From assembly GCA_026008535.1 (NCBI GenBank), contig BRKX01000003.1, positions 21,256,001 through 21,320,000 of the forward strand: DNA of 64,000 nucleotides, in the 5' to 3' direction. A model generated the notes under the pieces. That model saw only the letters and a program-made list of their open reading frames with translations, had not been told where the DNA came from and searched no databases. Below are positions 32,964 to 44,454 of this stretch, one piece after another. The first letter of the stretch is position 1; every line of letters begins with the position of its first letter. The DNA comes from Perilla frutescens. Taxonomy: Eukaryota; Streptophyta; Magnoliopsida; Lamiales; Lamiaceae. The translations under genes and the position numbers were made by a program.

Positions 32964-34411
32964 TGTTGGGGTTTTTTCGAATTAAACCACCGCAGGATCA
33001 TTTGGTTGTTCATTAATCCGTGTTCATGCAAATCATAATTTTATGTAACATGCATGTTTATCACAGTCTAATCAAAAAGCATGCAAAGCAGATTCGATTC
33101 TAATAAAGCGGAAGACATAGAAAATGAATCTACTTACAAATCGATAGACGGTCTGTGGACAAGATTAAAGATCTAATCTTGCTGTTGAATGAGCACAGTA
33201 ATGGCGCCACCTATGACCTCAAAATCGTGCACCACAGTATTCCACTCCAAGATCTTCTGTTGTATTCCCGGAGTGTATCTAGATTCAGAGTGGGCTGAAA
33301 TCTACTAGATAGAGTTGTGAAATCTATGGATAACTTTGAGAGACTAAGAGGGGCTGATTTCCAATGAATAAATTCATCAAAATTTCGTGCCCCCCCTCCC
33401 CTTATATATAGGGAGGGGCGAAATTTCATGTTCCAGCCCTACTGGGCTTGGGCCTCTATCTCAAGTTCAATATCCAGTTCACTATCAGTCAATTGGGCTA
33501 CAACAGGAATCTAGAAGAATATTAAATTGACCCACTAATTTATTTAATATCCAATATCCAATAAACCTAGGATATAATTAAATAAATTAAGTTTTACTTT
33601 TATTCCACTAAAGAAGTAAAACTGACCTACCAATTTAATACATATTTACGAATATGTTTTCTCCTTTAGTCCAGCCATTCCCTGTGTTTAAGATATAATG
33701 TTCATTAATTAATTATGTAAGCCTCTGACAGTTATAATTAATTAACATCTAAAACCTTGAGTAGTACCACACAAGCTTTATCATGTAAGGAATAAATTCC
33801 ACCTGCAGGGTTTCAACATGAACTTGCATTTCCTCAAGAGAACATCATCAACCTAGCGCACCAGGACACGGTGCTCATGCATACTGCTCGAGACATCATG
33901 TATACATTGTTATTACCCAAGATATCGAATTCGATCTACGAAAAGATCTCACCCATTGATAAATCAAAGTAATAAACAACACACACATATGCTCGCCAAT
34001 ATCACATGAGTTCAGAACCCGAACTCTGTGGATCTTTATTCTCTCAGTAACTGGGTCAGAGACAGAGAATAGTATCCTATCGTGATCCTCCTCAATACAC
34101 TAACGAGTGTATTAGAATAATCAGTTAGCCAAGATAAACTAACTTATCAGATTATTCTACAGTGTACCGATGGTGTGTTCAGGACCATCTAAGCCGTAAG
34201 CTATTTAATACATTACAAGGTTCTAATGATATGATCTTACCGTGTGACTCCCCACACCATATCATCTACAATGTAAGTATATGGAACATTGCATAAAACA
34301 ATTATAGAACATAATCTAAATGCAAACAGTGACTGCAATAACTTTCATTTCATATCATCATATCATCAGAAAAGTATACAAAGACAAGTCTTCCAGTATA
34401 CAAAACTAACA
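32964..34411 (-). repeat. 3' LTR of copia A
   Basis: On the plus strand it reads TGTTGGGGTT...AAACTAACA. It contains a TATATATA box at 33403-33410 flanked by inverted CCCTCCC/GGGAGGG arms. Confidence 0.95.
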
Positions 34412-34422
34412 ATCTCCCACTT
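34412..34422 (-). promoter_or_regulatory. Polypurine tract, copia A
   Basis: The minus strand reads AAGTGGGAGAT directly before the 3' LTR start TGTTAG, the normal plus-strand primer position. Confidence 0.85.
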
Positions 34423-34488
34423 ATACTTGAAGCATGTCTTTCAAGCATAATAACTAACTGGCAAACTCTCCAATCTAAAACTATAAAC

Positions 34489-37400
34489 TCAAACTGCGCT
34501 ACCGGGTCTGCATCTCACTCCTATTTTCTCCACGTGACCATCAAAGGTCTTAGCCGCCAGGCTCTTCATGAATGGATCAGCCAGGTTGTCCTCAGATGCA
34601 ATCTTGACCACCGCCATGTCTCCTCTCTTAATGATTTCTTGTATAAGATGGTACTTTCTCTCTATGTGTTTACTTGCCTTGTGGGCTCTGGGTTCCTTCG
34701 AATTTGCCACTGCACCAGAGTTATCACAGTATATCATGATAGTCTTAGGCAAATCAGGAACCACGCCCAAGCCCACTAGGAACCCGCGGAGCCAGACAGC
34801 CTCTTTTGCAGCCTCAGAGGCAGCTACAAACTCAGCTTCCATGGTGGAATCCGCAATGCATTTCTGCTTAATGCTCCTCCATGCGATGGCTCCACCTCCT
34901 AATGTAAACACATAGCCCGAGGTAGACTTACTCTGATCTTTGTTGGATTGAAAATCTGAGTCCGTGTAACCCAAAGGTACTAGACTATCAGAGCGGAAAA
35001 CCAACATGTAGTCTCGAGTCCGTTTAAGGTACTTGAGAATGTTTTTGACCACAGTCCAGTGACCTTGTCCAGGGTTAGATTGATATCTGCTTACCATGCC
35101 AACGGCATAGCATATATCAGGCCTAGTGCATAGCATAGCATACATCAAACTTCCCACAGCCGAAGCATATGGTACTTTCTTCATTTCCTCTATCTCAGAC
35201 TATGTTTGGGGACACATTTCCTTGGATAGATGAATTCCATGCCTGTAAGGTATAAAACCTTTCTTGGAATCTTGCATGCCAAATCTAGCTAGCACTGTAT
35301 CGATATAAGTCGCCTGGGATAGACATAACATCCTTTTCTGGCGATCACGAATGATCTTGATGCCAAGGACATGTCCGGCTTCACCCAGATCCTTCATATC
35401 GAACTGCTCGGACAACCACACCCTAATGTTTGACAACACATTCTTACTGTTTCCAATAAGCAAGATGTCATCAACATAAAGTACGAGGAATGCCACCACG
35501 TTTCCGTCACATTTCTTGTACACACAGCTCTTATCCGGACTTTGCACGAATCCATATGACTGGATAACCTTGTCAAATCGGATGTTCCAAGACCTCGATG
35601 CCTGCTTAAGTCCATAAATGGATCTCTTAAGCTTACACACCAAGTGCTCTTGGCCCTTAGCAATGAATCCCTCTGGTTGTTTCATGTGAATGTTTTCTTC
35701 AAGACTTCCGTTTAGGAAAGCCGTCTTGACATCCATCTGCCAGATCTCATAATCCAAATGAGAGGTAATAGACAAGAGAATCCGGATTGACTTAAGCATG
35801 GCTACCGGTGAAAAGGTTTCCTCATAATCGATCCCTTCTTTCTGAGTATACCCTTTTGCCACCAATCTAGCTTTGAAGGTTTCAACCTTCCCATCAGATC
35901 CTCTCTTGCGCTTGTAGACCCACTTACAGCCAATGGGTTTTACCCCATCTAGTGGTTCTACAAGTTCCCAGACTTGATTGTGATCCATAGATCCAATCTC
36001 AGACTCCATTGCAGTTTTCCAAGAATCTGCATCTTTATCTCGAATTTCCTCGTCATAGGTCCTGGGATCCAATTCATTGAGACCCTCTGGGAAATCTGAA
36101 GCCTCTCCCAGACCAATGAATCTATCAGGTTGGCGTACAACCCTCCCACTGCGACGAGGCAGTTCCTGTACTTTTGTGACACGTTGTGCAGTGTTTGGTG
36201 GTTCCTCTTCTTATACAACTGGTGTAGGATTCGATCCTCCCCTTAACTCCTCAAGGATAATATGACTCCTTCGTTTGTGGTTTATGACATAGTCTTCCTC
36301 TAAGAATCGAACATTGGTGCTAACAATGATCTTCTGATCCTTAGGACTATAAAACAAACCACCTTTCGTTCCTCTAGGATATCCAACGAACAGCCTTACA
36401 TCAGTACGAGGAGCCAGCTTATCAGCTTCCTTGTCCAACACGTGTACTGGGCTACCCCAAATCCGAATTTGGTTCAAACTGGGCTTTCGTCCAGTCCATA
36501 GTTCTGTAGGTGTAGCAGAAACTGATTTCGATGGAACCAAGTTAAGAATATAGGCTGCTGTTTCCAGGGCATATCCCCAGAACGAAATAGGCAACTCAGA
36601 ATAACTCATCATCGATCTAACCATCTCTAACAATGTACGATTCCTTCTTTCCGCCACGCCATTCTGCTGTGGCGTTCCAGGCGCAGTCAACTGAGATGTA
36701 ATCCCACTCTCTACCATGAAATCCCTAAATTCGCTTGAGAGGTACTCGTCACCATGATCGGAACGTAGTGACTTGATACTTCTGCCTGTTCGTTTCTCCG
36801 CTTCCGCCTTAAACTCTTTGAATTTCTCAAAGCATTCAGACTTGCGACGTAACAGGTAGATATAACTGTATCTAGAGTAATCATCAATGAGAGTGATGAA
36901 ATACTCGAACCCTCCTCGAGCTTGAACTGACATAGGGCCACATAGGTCAGAGTGAATCAAATCTAATAGCCCTTCGGATCTATTTCCTTTTGACTGGAAA
37001 GGACGCTTGGTCATTTTACCTTCCAAACAGGATTCACACAAAGGAAACGATTCCAGTACCAAAGAAGACAATGGTCCATCGTTTACAAGCCTTTGTATCC
37101 TCTTAAGGTTAATATGTCCTAGCCTTAGATGCCAAAGATAGGTTTGATTCAATTCCGAAGGTTCTTTTCTCTTGTTAGGGTTTGTGATCGATGTATTCAA
37201 CAGTTGTCTTTGCGTAGTGTTTTCAGTTGGTTTAAGAAAGTATAAGTGTCCATCCAATGTGCCAGAACAGATAAAATGTTTACCACTAAAGATAACTACT
37301 TTGTTATCAAAAGAAACAGAATATCCATCCATAATCAATTTAGAAACTGAAATCAAGTTTCGCCTAAAACCAGGCACATAAAGACAATCTTTCAAAACCA

Positions 37401-38436
37401 AAGTTCTATCACTACTGAAAGGTAAAACGTCTCCCACTGCAACAGCCGCCACTCTCGTAGCATTGCCCATGTAGACGGTGATCTCGTCCTCACTCAGTTG
37501 GTTTTTTACCAGGAACCCCTGTAAAGACATGCAAACATGATCAGTAGCTCCAGTATCTACTACCCATGACTGGGTAGAACAAGTTGCTAAACATGTTTCC
37601 ACAACCAGAGTGTGAGATGTACCTCTCTTCTTCTTCTTGTTAGGACACGCCGCCTTCCAGTGACCTGGTTGGCCGCACTTGAAGCACTTAGTCTTTGACT
37701 TGAATTCCTCGGGAGGAATCTTTGCCTTTGGCTTCTTCACCTTAGGCGCCTCATCTGCAGCCTTCTTAGGTGCGTTTCTCTTCTTCCTTTTTCCACCAGA
37801 AGAAGACGCTCATTTTTCAGCTATGTGGGCCTCAGGATTGCTCTTTTGGAGCAATTCAGCCGCCTAAAGATCTATGAGCAGTTCAGTCAGGCTGACATCC
37901 CTTTTAATCATGTTAAAATTCAGCCTGAACTGCTCAAACTTCGAGGACAAGCTATGAAGAACAATGTCGATTTGAGAATCGCCATCTAGCTCTCCACCCA
38001 AGGTCTCAATCTCAGATAAATACCTCATCATCATGAGAACGTGATCCCTAACAGGTGTGGAGTCAGACATTCTCGCATCCATTAGCTTCTTCATTGCCAA
38101 ATGGCGTGCCGAGCGGTTCTGATGACCGAATAGCTGCCTAAGGTTGTACATGATATCATAAGCGGTTTTCATAGGCTCATGCTGATGTTGCAACACACTT
38201 GACATAGATGCCAAGATGTAACAGCGCGCTATCTCATTAGACCTAAGCCACTTATCATATGCAACCTTTTGGGCTTCGTCAGAACCCTCATCTGGCGTCT
38301 GAGGACAAACCTCTTCAAGCACAAACTTGTGACCCTCAGAAACAAGAACTAAGTTAAGGTTACGAATCCAGTCATTGTAGTTTTCACCGACAAGTTTGTT
38401 TTCTTTGAGGATTGAGGACAGATTGGAGAGTGTCAT
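34489..38436 (-). pseudogene. Copia A gag-pol, near-complete with four in-frame stops
   Basis: It starts at the Met encoded at 38434-38436 (MTLSNLSSILKEN). Gag is followed by a CCHC knuckle (CFKCGQPGHWKAAC, near 37645-37686), protease (VDTGATDH, near 37560), integrase (about 37100-36500, HSDLCGPM then GTPQQNGVAERRN), reverse transcriptase (YVDD at about 35467-35478) and RNase H (about 34980-34560, ending near ADPFMKSLA). This order (integrase before RT) is diagnostic of Ty1/copia. Premature stops lie at 37864-37866, 37810-37812, 36211-36213 and 35200-35202; between them the frame is conserved. Two of the four are CAG-to-TAG changes compared with copia B. The lineage within copia was not determined. 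Confidence 0.93.
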
Positions 38437-38466
38437 TGATGATATGAAATAACTGAAATTAAACAT

Positions 38467-40917
38467 GCAGTACAGTCACAAAACAAGTTTAGGGTAAACA
38501 GTATATAATCGAAAGCCTCATAAAAATTATATACTTTTCCACCGACACTTTAAAAACATCTTTTATAAGCCACGATAGTGTGGACGTTTATAAAAAACAT
38601 CTTTAAATAGGTTAAACCTTTAATTTGCCTCCAGTTGAGTTTCCTTACAACAAGCAAATTAATAGCCGGATAATTAACACGGTCATGTAATCGTCTAACT
38701 GATAAGCCACGATCGTGTGGACGTTTATCAATAAATTACATCTAAGTGTGCACACCATTATCTTCGCACCAAGAGCACTATTCGAATTTAACTGCTCCAG
38801 ATGGAGGAGTCAGTTAGTCCTAATAGTGTTCTACAGCTATCCTTTTAGGAGATTTAATTTCTAGAGAAATCTGTGATATGACACATCCGATATGGAGGAA
38901 GACCGATATCAACGCGCATGCCCATCACTTCTCAATTAAACCAGATTTTAATAGAGACCGAATGAGATTTCTACATACTTTGGTATGAATCTCTCTCACT
39001 TAGTTATTTATGTTTGAGGTTTCATTTTATCCCATTATCGAACATGCAAACATCACATAAAATGATAAATATTCATTGCATGCTTCAACATAATAAGCAA
39101 CAGTAATATTCCAACTATCATGGCTTATATCTCATGTTGATTGATGAGATAAAACTGGAAAGTCAGCTCCGGAACAGGCTTTGAAACCGCCGCCCCTTCA
39201 CCGCGCCTCGCCGAAAATCCTAGCTCCATTTAGGGTTTCGGGACGTGAACCGGTGAACCTTCCTTTTTGGTGCTGAACCACTTTCCTTCTTTTGAGTTGA
39301 TCTCCGATCTTTATTCAATACAGACTATCTATTCCGAAAGGAAAAATCTAATATTGCTAGAATAAAAATTATAACTCAAAAACTCATCTAACAGCTTTAT
39401 ATCTATTACATTAAACCAACGTAAAATAAAACCTAGACCTAATCCATGGATTTTCTCATGGATTAAAATCACATAGCCAAACCGGCATACGACCAACATC
39501 CATTCAACATAAACATACATCACATAAAATAAAGGAGCCATGATAGTTGGTAAACCTGCAAACAAACACAGTCTACAAAACCAACAATCATGTATTATAT
39601 GATCCACATAAAATAACATATGATATCTATGCATGAGTATTAAATAATATTCGAATTTTACAATTAATTAAATTAATTAATTCGATATTATCCACAAGAT
39701 AAAAATTGGAAATTAAAATAATTATCCACCAATTTTAATCTTGTTATTTTCGAAAATATCACTTAAATAAATCTGGAAATTATTAATAATTATCCACCAA
39801 ATTTATTTAATATTTTCAAGCCACCCTAATTAAATAATAATTGGATATATTGATATAAATCAAAAATCTAATCCAAATATTATCCATAAGAATCTAAATC
39901 TTCAAGGATAAAGTTTGGATATTTGATTCCAATCCAAAATCTTCCAAAACTTATCCAAATTTTAAAATCTTATCACAATTGGATTTTGATAATTATTTGT
40001 ATATATCCAAAAAATACCTTATCCAATTTTAATCCATAAATTTCAAAAATCACAAGAATAATAAATCTGGAAATTTGATCCATTTCAAATTCTTCCAAAT
40101 TTAAAATTCTATTTTCAAATCTATCTAGATTAAAATTAGGTAAATTAAGATATACATCAAATAATATCAAATCTAAATCCAACACATCCAAATTTTCGAT
40201 ACACATTAATTAATAAATCTGGAAATTTGATTTTCATCAGAATCTTCTCCAAATTAATTTATTAAAATAAAAAATTACACTATATTTCACATTTGAAAAT
40301 TTTGACATTAATCAAAAAACTATTCCTAATTATATAGCTATAGGTTTCGAAATTTTCAAGAATAAAAATCTGGAAATTTTGATCCACTTCAAAAATTACC
40401 AAATTTAAAATTCTAATTTCAAACCTATCTAGATTAGAATTAGGCAATCTTTGATATACATCAAAAATCACCAAATCCAATTCTAACCAACAAAAAATTC
40501 GAACCACACCACAAACAAATCTGTAAATTTTGATCTTGATCAAAAATCTATCCAAATTTATTTCCTAGGTATCGAAAATTTTAACACACAAATTAGGGAA
40601 TTTTAAACACATCAAATTCGAAAATTTGATCTCCAAATTTTCAAGAACCACCATAAAATAAATCTGGAAATTTGAAGAGCATCAAATATCATCCCAAATT
40701 TAATTTATGATTTTCAAAAATTACATAAAACCTCAAAACTAGAATTTTCGAATTACATCAAAAATTCATCCAAGTTTTGAACATACCATTCGAAATTTAC
40801 CAACATATAAATCTGAAAATTTAAGCAACATAAATATTTCATCAAATTTATACATATATTTCGAATTAATCCTAGGATTAAATCTAGAATAGTGCCAAAA
40901 CCCGCTCTGATACCAAT
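38467..40917 (-). other. Copia A 5' leader, AT-rich with ~150-bp degenerate repeats
   Basis: About 2.4 kb of non-coding DNA lies between the 5' LTR and gag. In its LTR-proximal half the motif 'aaatctggaaattt' or a close variant recurs near 39769, 40063, 40214, 40369, 40516, 40661 and 40828, the last six about 145-167 bp apart. Each is followed by 'gat(c)...catcaaaaat...ccaaattta'. Short AT-rich frames here (77-91 codons) are not genes. The element also has the minus-strand PBS at 40901-40915. Confidence 0.7.
40901..40915 (-). promoter_or_regulatory. Primer-binding site, copia A
   Basis: The minus strand reads TGGTATCAGAGCGGG two bases from the 5' LTR, complementary to initiator tRNA-Met. Confidence 0.9.
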
Positions 40918-42364
40918 TGTTGGGGTTTTTTCGAATTAAACCACCGCAGGATCATTTGGTTGTTCATTAATCCGTGTTCATGCAAATCATAATTTTATGT
41001 AACATGCATGTTTATCACAGTCTAATCAAAAAGCATGCAAAGCAGATTCGATTCTAATAAAGCGGAAGACATAGAAAACGAATCTACTTACAAATCGATA
41101 GATGGTCTGTGGACAAGATTAAAGATCTAATCTTGCTGTTGAATGAGCACAGTAATGGCGCCACCTATGACCTCAAAATCGTGCACCACAGTATTCCACT
41201 CCAAGATCTTCTGTTGTATTCCCGGAGTGTATCTAGATTCAGAGTGGGCTGAAATCTACTAGATAGAGTTGTGAAATCTATGGATAACTTTGAGAGACTA
41301 AGAGGGGCTGATTTCCAATGAATAAATTCATCAAAATTTCGTGCCCCCCTCCCCTTATATATAGGGAGGGGCGAAATTTCATGTTCCAGCCCTACTGGGC
41401 TTGGGCCTCTATCTCAAGTTCAATATCCAGTCCACTATCAGTCAATTGGGCTACAACAGGGATCTAGAAGAATATTAAATTGGCCCACTAATTTATTTAA
41501 TATCCAATATCCAATAAACCTAGGATATAATTAAATAAATTAAGTTTTACTTCTATTCCACTAAAGAAGTAAACCTGACCTACCAATTTAATACATATTT
41601 ACGAATATGCTTTCTCCTTTAGTCCAGTCCTTCCCCGTGTTTAAGATATAATGTTCATTAATTAATTATGTAAGCCTCTGACAGTTATAATTAATTAACA
41701 TCTAAAACCTTGAGTAGTACCACACAAGCTTTATCATGTAAGGAATAAATTCCACCTGTAGGGTTTCAACATGAACTTGCGTTTTCTCAAGAGAACATCA
41801 TCAACCTGGCGCACCAGGACACGGTGCTCATGCATACTGCTCGAGACATCATGTATACATTGTTATTACCCAAGATATCGAATTCGATCTACGAAAAGAT
41901 CTCACCCATTGATAAATCAAAGTAATAAACAACACACACATATGCTCGCCAATATCACATGAGTTCAGAACCCGAACTCTGTGGATCTTTATTCTCTCAG
42001 TAACTGGGTCAGAGACAGAGAATAGTATCCTATCGTGATCCTCCTCAATACACTAACGAGTGTATTAGAATAATCAGTTAGCCAAGATAAACTAACTTAT
42101 CAGATTATTTTACGGTGTACCGATGGTGTGTTCAGGACCATCTAAGCCGTGAGCTATTTAATACATTTCAAGGTTCTAATGATATGATCTTACCGTGTGA
42201 CTCCCCACACCATATCATCTACAATGTAAGTATATGGATCATTGCATAAAATAATTATAGAACATAATCTAAATGCAAACAGTGACTGCAATAACTTTCA
42301 TTTCATATCATCATATCATCAGAAAAGTATACAAAGACAAGTCTTCCAGTATACAAAACTAACA
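40918..42364 (-). repeat. 5' LTR of copia A
   Basis: It matches 32964-34411 with about 20 substitutions and a one-base length difference in a C run. The TATA region is near 41355-41364. Confidence 0.95.
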
Positions 42365-42822
42365 GATGCATCAGTTCAGAATATCAACTGAAGAAGCGCC
42401 AGCTCAACATCCCAACTGAAGACCAGTTCAAGAAGTTCCAGCTGAAGGGACACTGGTTCAAAACTGCCAGCTAAAGCAAATCAAACTAGAACTCAGAAAG
42501 CATCAAGCTAGAGTCCAGAAACGCCAGCTGAAGAAGATCTAAACTGGAGCTTGCAAAACTGCCAGTTGAGGAAATATTCAGAACTGAAGTTTCTAACTGC
42601 CAAATAAAGCCCAGAACTGAAGATCAAGACAGAAGCCGTAACTGAAATTCAAATTTCAGAAATGCTAACATAAAGATCTTGAAGTAAATGCAACCAAGAT
42701 CCTGAAGCAAATGCATGTCAGAAGAATAAAGGCAACTCAACAGCTCTTTAAATGAAAAACCTCTCGACGGCTTTATTATTTATGATCATTCTTTAATCCA
42801 CAACAGTCACCAGCCACTCAAC

Positions 42823-42829
42823 TATAAAA
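42823..42829 (+). promoter_or_regulatory. TATA box of the outer solo LTR
   Basis: TATAAAA in the context cactcaactataaaagatgag. It supports the plus orientation of the outer LTR. Confidence 0.55.
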
Positions 42830-42995
42830 GATGAGTGACCCAGATTATGACCGTGACTTTTTGCAAGATTATTGAGAGACTTATTGCTAAGTTTCTGCGA
42901 AGATGTTCACCAAAGCTGTAAAGCCTCAATCTCAAAATTCATCCAAAGCAAAAGTCCCAACTGAAGAGAAGGAGCCAAATTGCTCATCAAGCTAG

Positions 42996-44437
42996 TGTTA
43001 GTTTTGTATACTGGAAGACTTGTCTTTGTATACTTTTATGATGATATGATGATATGAAATGAAAGTTATTGTAGTCACTGTTTGCATTTAGATTATTTTA
43101 TATAATTATTCTATGCAATGTTCCATATACTTACATTGTAGATGATATGGTGTGGGGAGTCACACGGTAAGATCATATTATTAGAACCTTGTATTGTATT
43201 AAAGAGCTCACGGCTTAGATGGTCCTGAACACACCATCGGTACACCATAGAATAATCTGATAAGTTAGTTTATCTTGACTAACTGATTATTCTAGTACAC
43301 TTGTTAGTGTATTGAGGAAGATCACTATTGGATACTATTCTCTGTCTCTGACCCAGTTAGTGAGAGAATAAAGATCCACAGAGTTCTAGTTCTAAACTCA
43401 TCTAATATTAACGAGCATATGTGTGCGTTGTTTGTTACTTTGATTTATCAATGGGTGAGGTCTTTTCGTAGATCAATAAACTAGATATCTTGGGTAATAA
43501 CAGTGTATGCATGATGTGTCGAGCAGTATGCACGAGCACCGTGTCCTAGTGCGCCAGGTTGATGATGTTCTCTTGAGAAAACACAAGTTCATGTTGAAAC
43601 CCTGCAGGTGGAATTTATTCCTTACATGGAAAAGCTTGTGTGGTACTACTCAAGGTTTTAGATGTTAATTAATTATAGCTGTCAGAGGCTGACATAATTA
43701 ATTAATGAACATTATATCTTAAACACGGGGAATGGCTGGACTAAAGGAGAAAGCATATTCGTAAATATGGATTAAATTGGTAGGTCAGTTTTACTTCTTT
43801 AGTGGAATAAAAGTAAAACTTAATTTTTTTAATTATATCCTAAGTTTATTGGATATTGGATATTAAATAAATTAGTGAGCCAATTTAATATTCTTCTAGA
43901 TCCCTGTTGTAGCCCAATTGACTGATAGTGGACTGGATATTGAACTTGAGATAGAGGCCCAAACCCAGTAGGGTTGGGAATTGAATTTTCGGCCACTCCC
44001 TATATAAATATAGGGAGGGGGTTCGAAAATTTTAGTACATAATATCAGCCCCTTTTTTGTCTCTCAAGATATCCATAGATTTCACAAACCTATCTAGTAG
44101 ATTTCAGCCCACTCTGAATCTAGATACAGTCCGGGAATACAACAGAAGATCTTTGAGTAGAATACTGTGTGGCCGATTTTCTTGAGAAAAAGGGACGTCT
44201 GTTTTGCTTCATTCAACAGCAAGATTAGATCTTTAATCTTGTCCACATACCGTTTATCGATTTGTAAATAGATTCGTTTCTATGTTTTCCACTTTATGAG
44301 ATTCGAATCTGCTTTGCATGTTAATTATGTTAGACTGTGATAAACATGCATGTGACATGAAAATATGATTTGCATAAACATGGATTAATGAACAACCAAT
44401 AGATCCTGCAGTGGTTTAATTCAAAAAAACCCCAACA
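42996..44437 (+). repeat. 5' LTR of copia B
   Basis: TGTTAGTTTTG...CCCCAACA, the reverse complement of the copia A LTR type. Its TATA box (44001-44010, tatataaata) sits inside a perfect inverted repeat at 43996-44017 (CTCCCTATA / TATAGGGAG). Confidence 0.93.
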
Positions 44438-44439
44438 AC

Positions 44440-44454
44440 TGGTATCAGAGCGGG
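44440..44454 (+). promoter_or_regulatory. Primer-binding site, copia B
   Basis: TGGTATCAGAGCGGG two bases after the 5' LTR, the same as in copia A. Confidence 0.9.

Larger units (their letters stand above)
32964..42364 (-). mobile_element. Ty1/copia retrotransposon A, full length, coding region broken
   Basis: This 9,401-bp element lies in reverse orientation with target duplication GATGC (32959-32963 and 42365-42369). LTRs are 32964-34411 (1,448 bp, 3' LTR) and 40918-42364 (1,447 bp, 5' LTR); I count roughly 20 differences between them. PBS, PPT, gag and pol are all present in order on the minus strand. Four in-frame stops break the coding region. An unusually long leader (~2.4 kb) separates the 5' LTR from gag. 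Confidence 0.95.
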
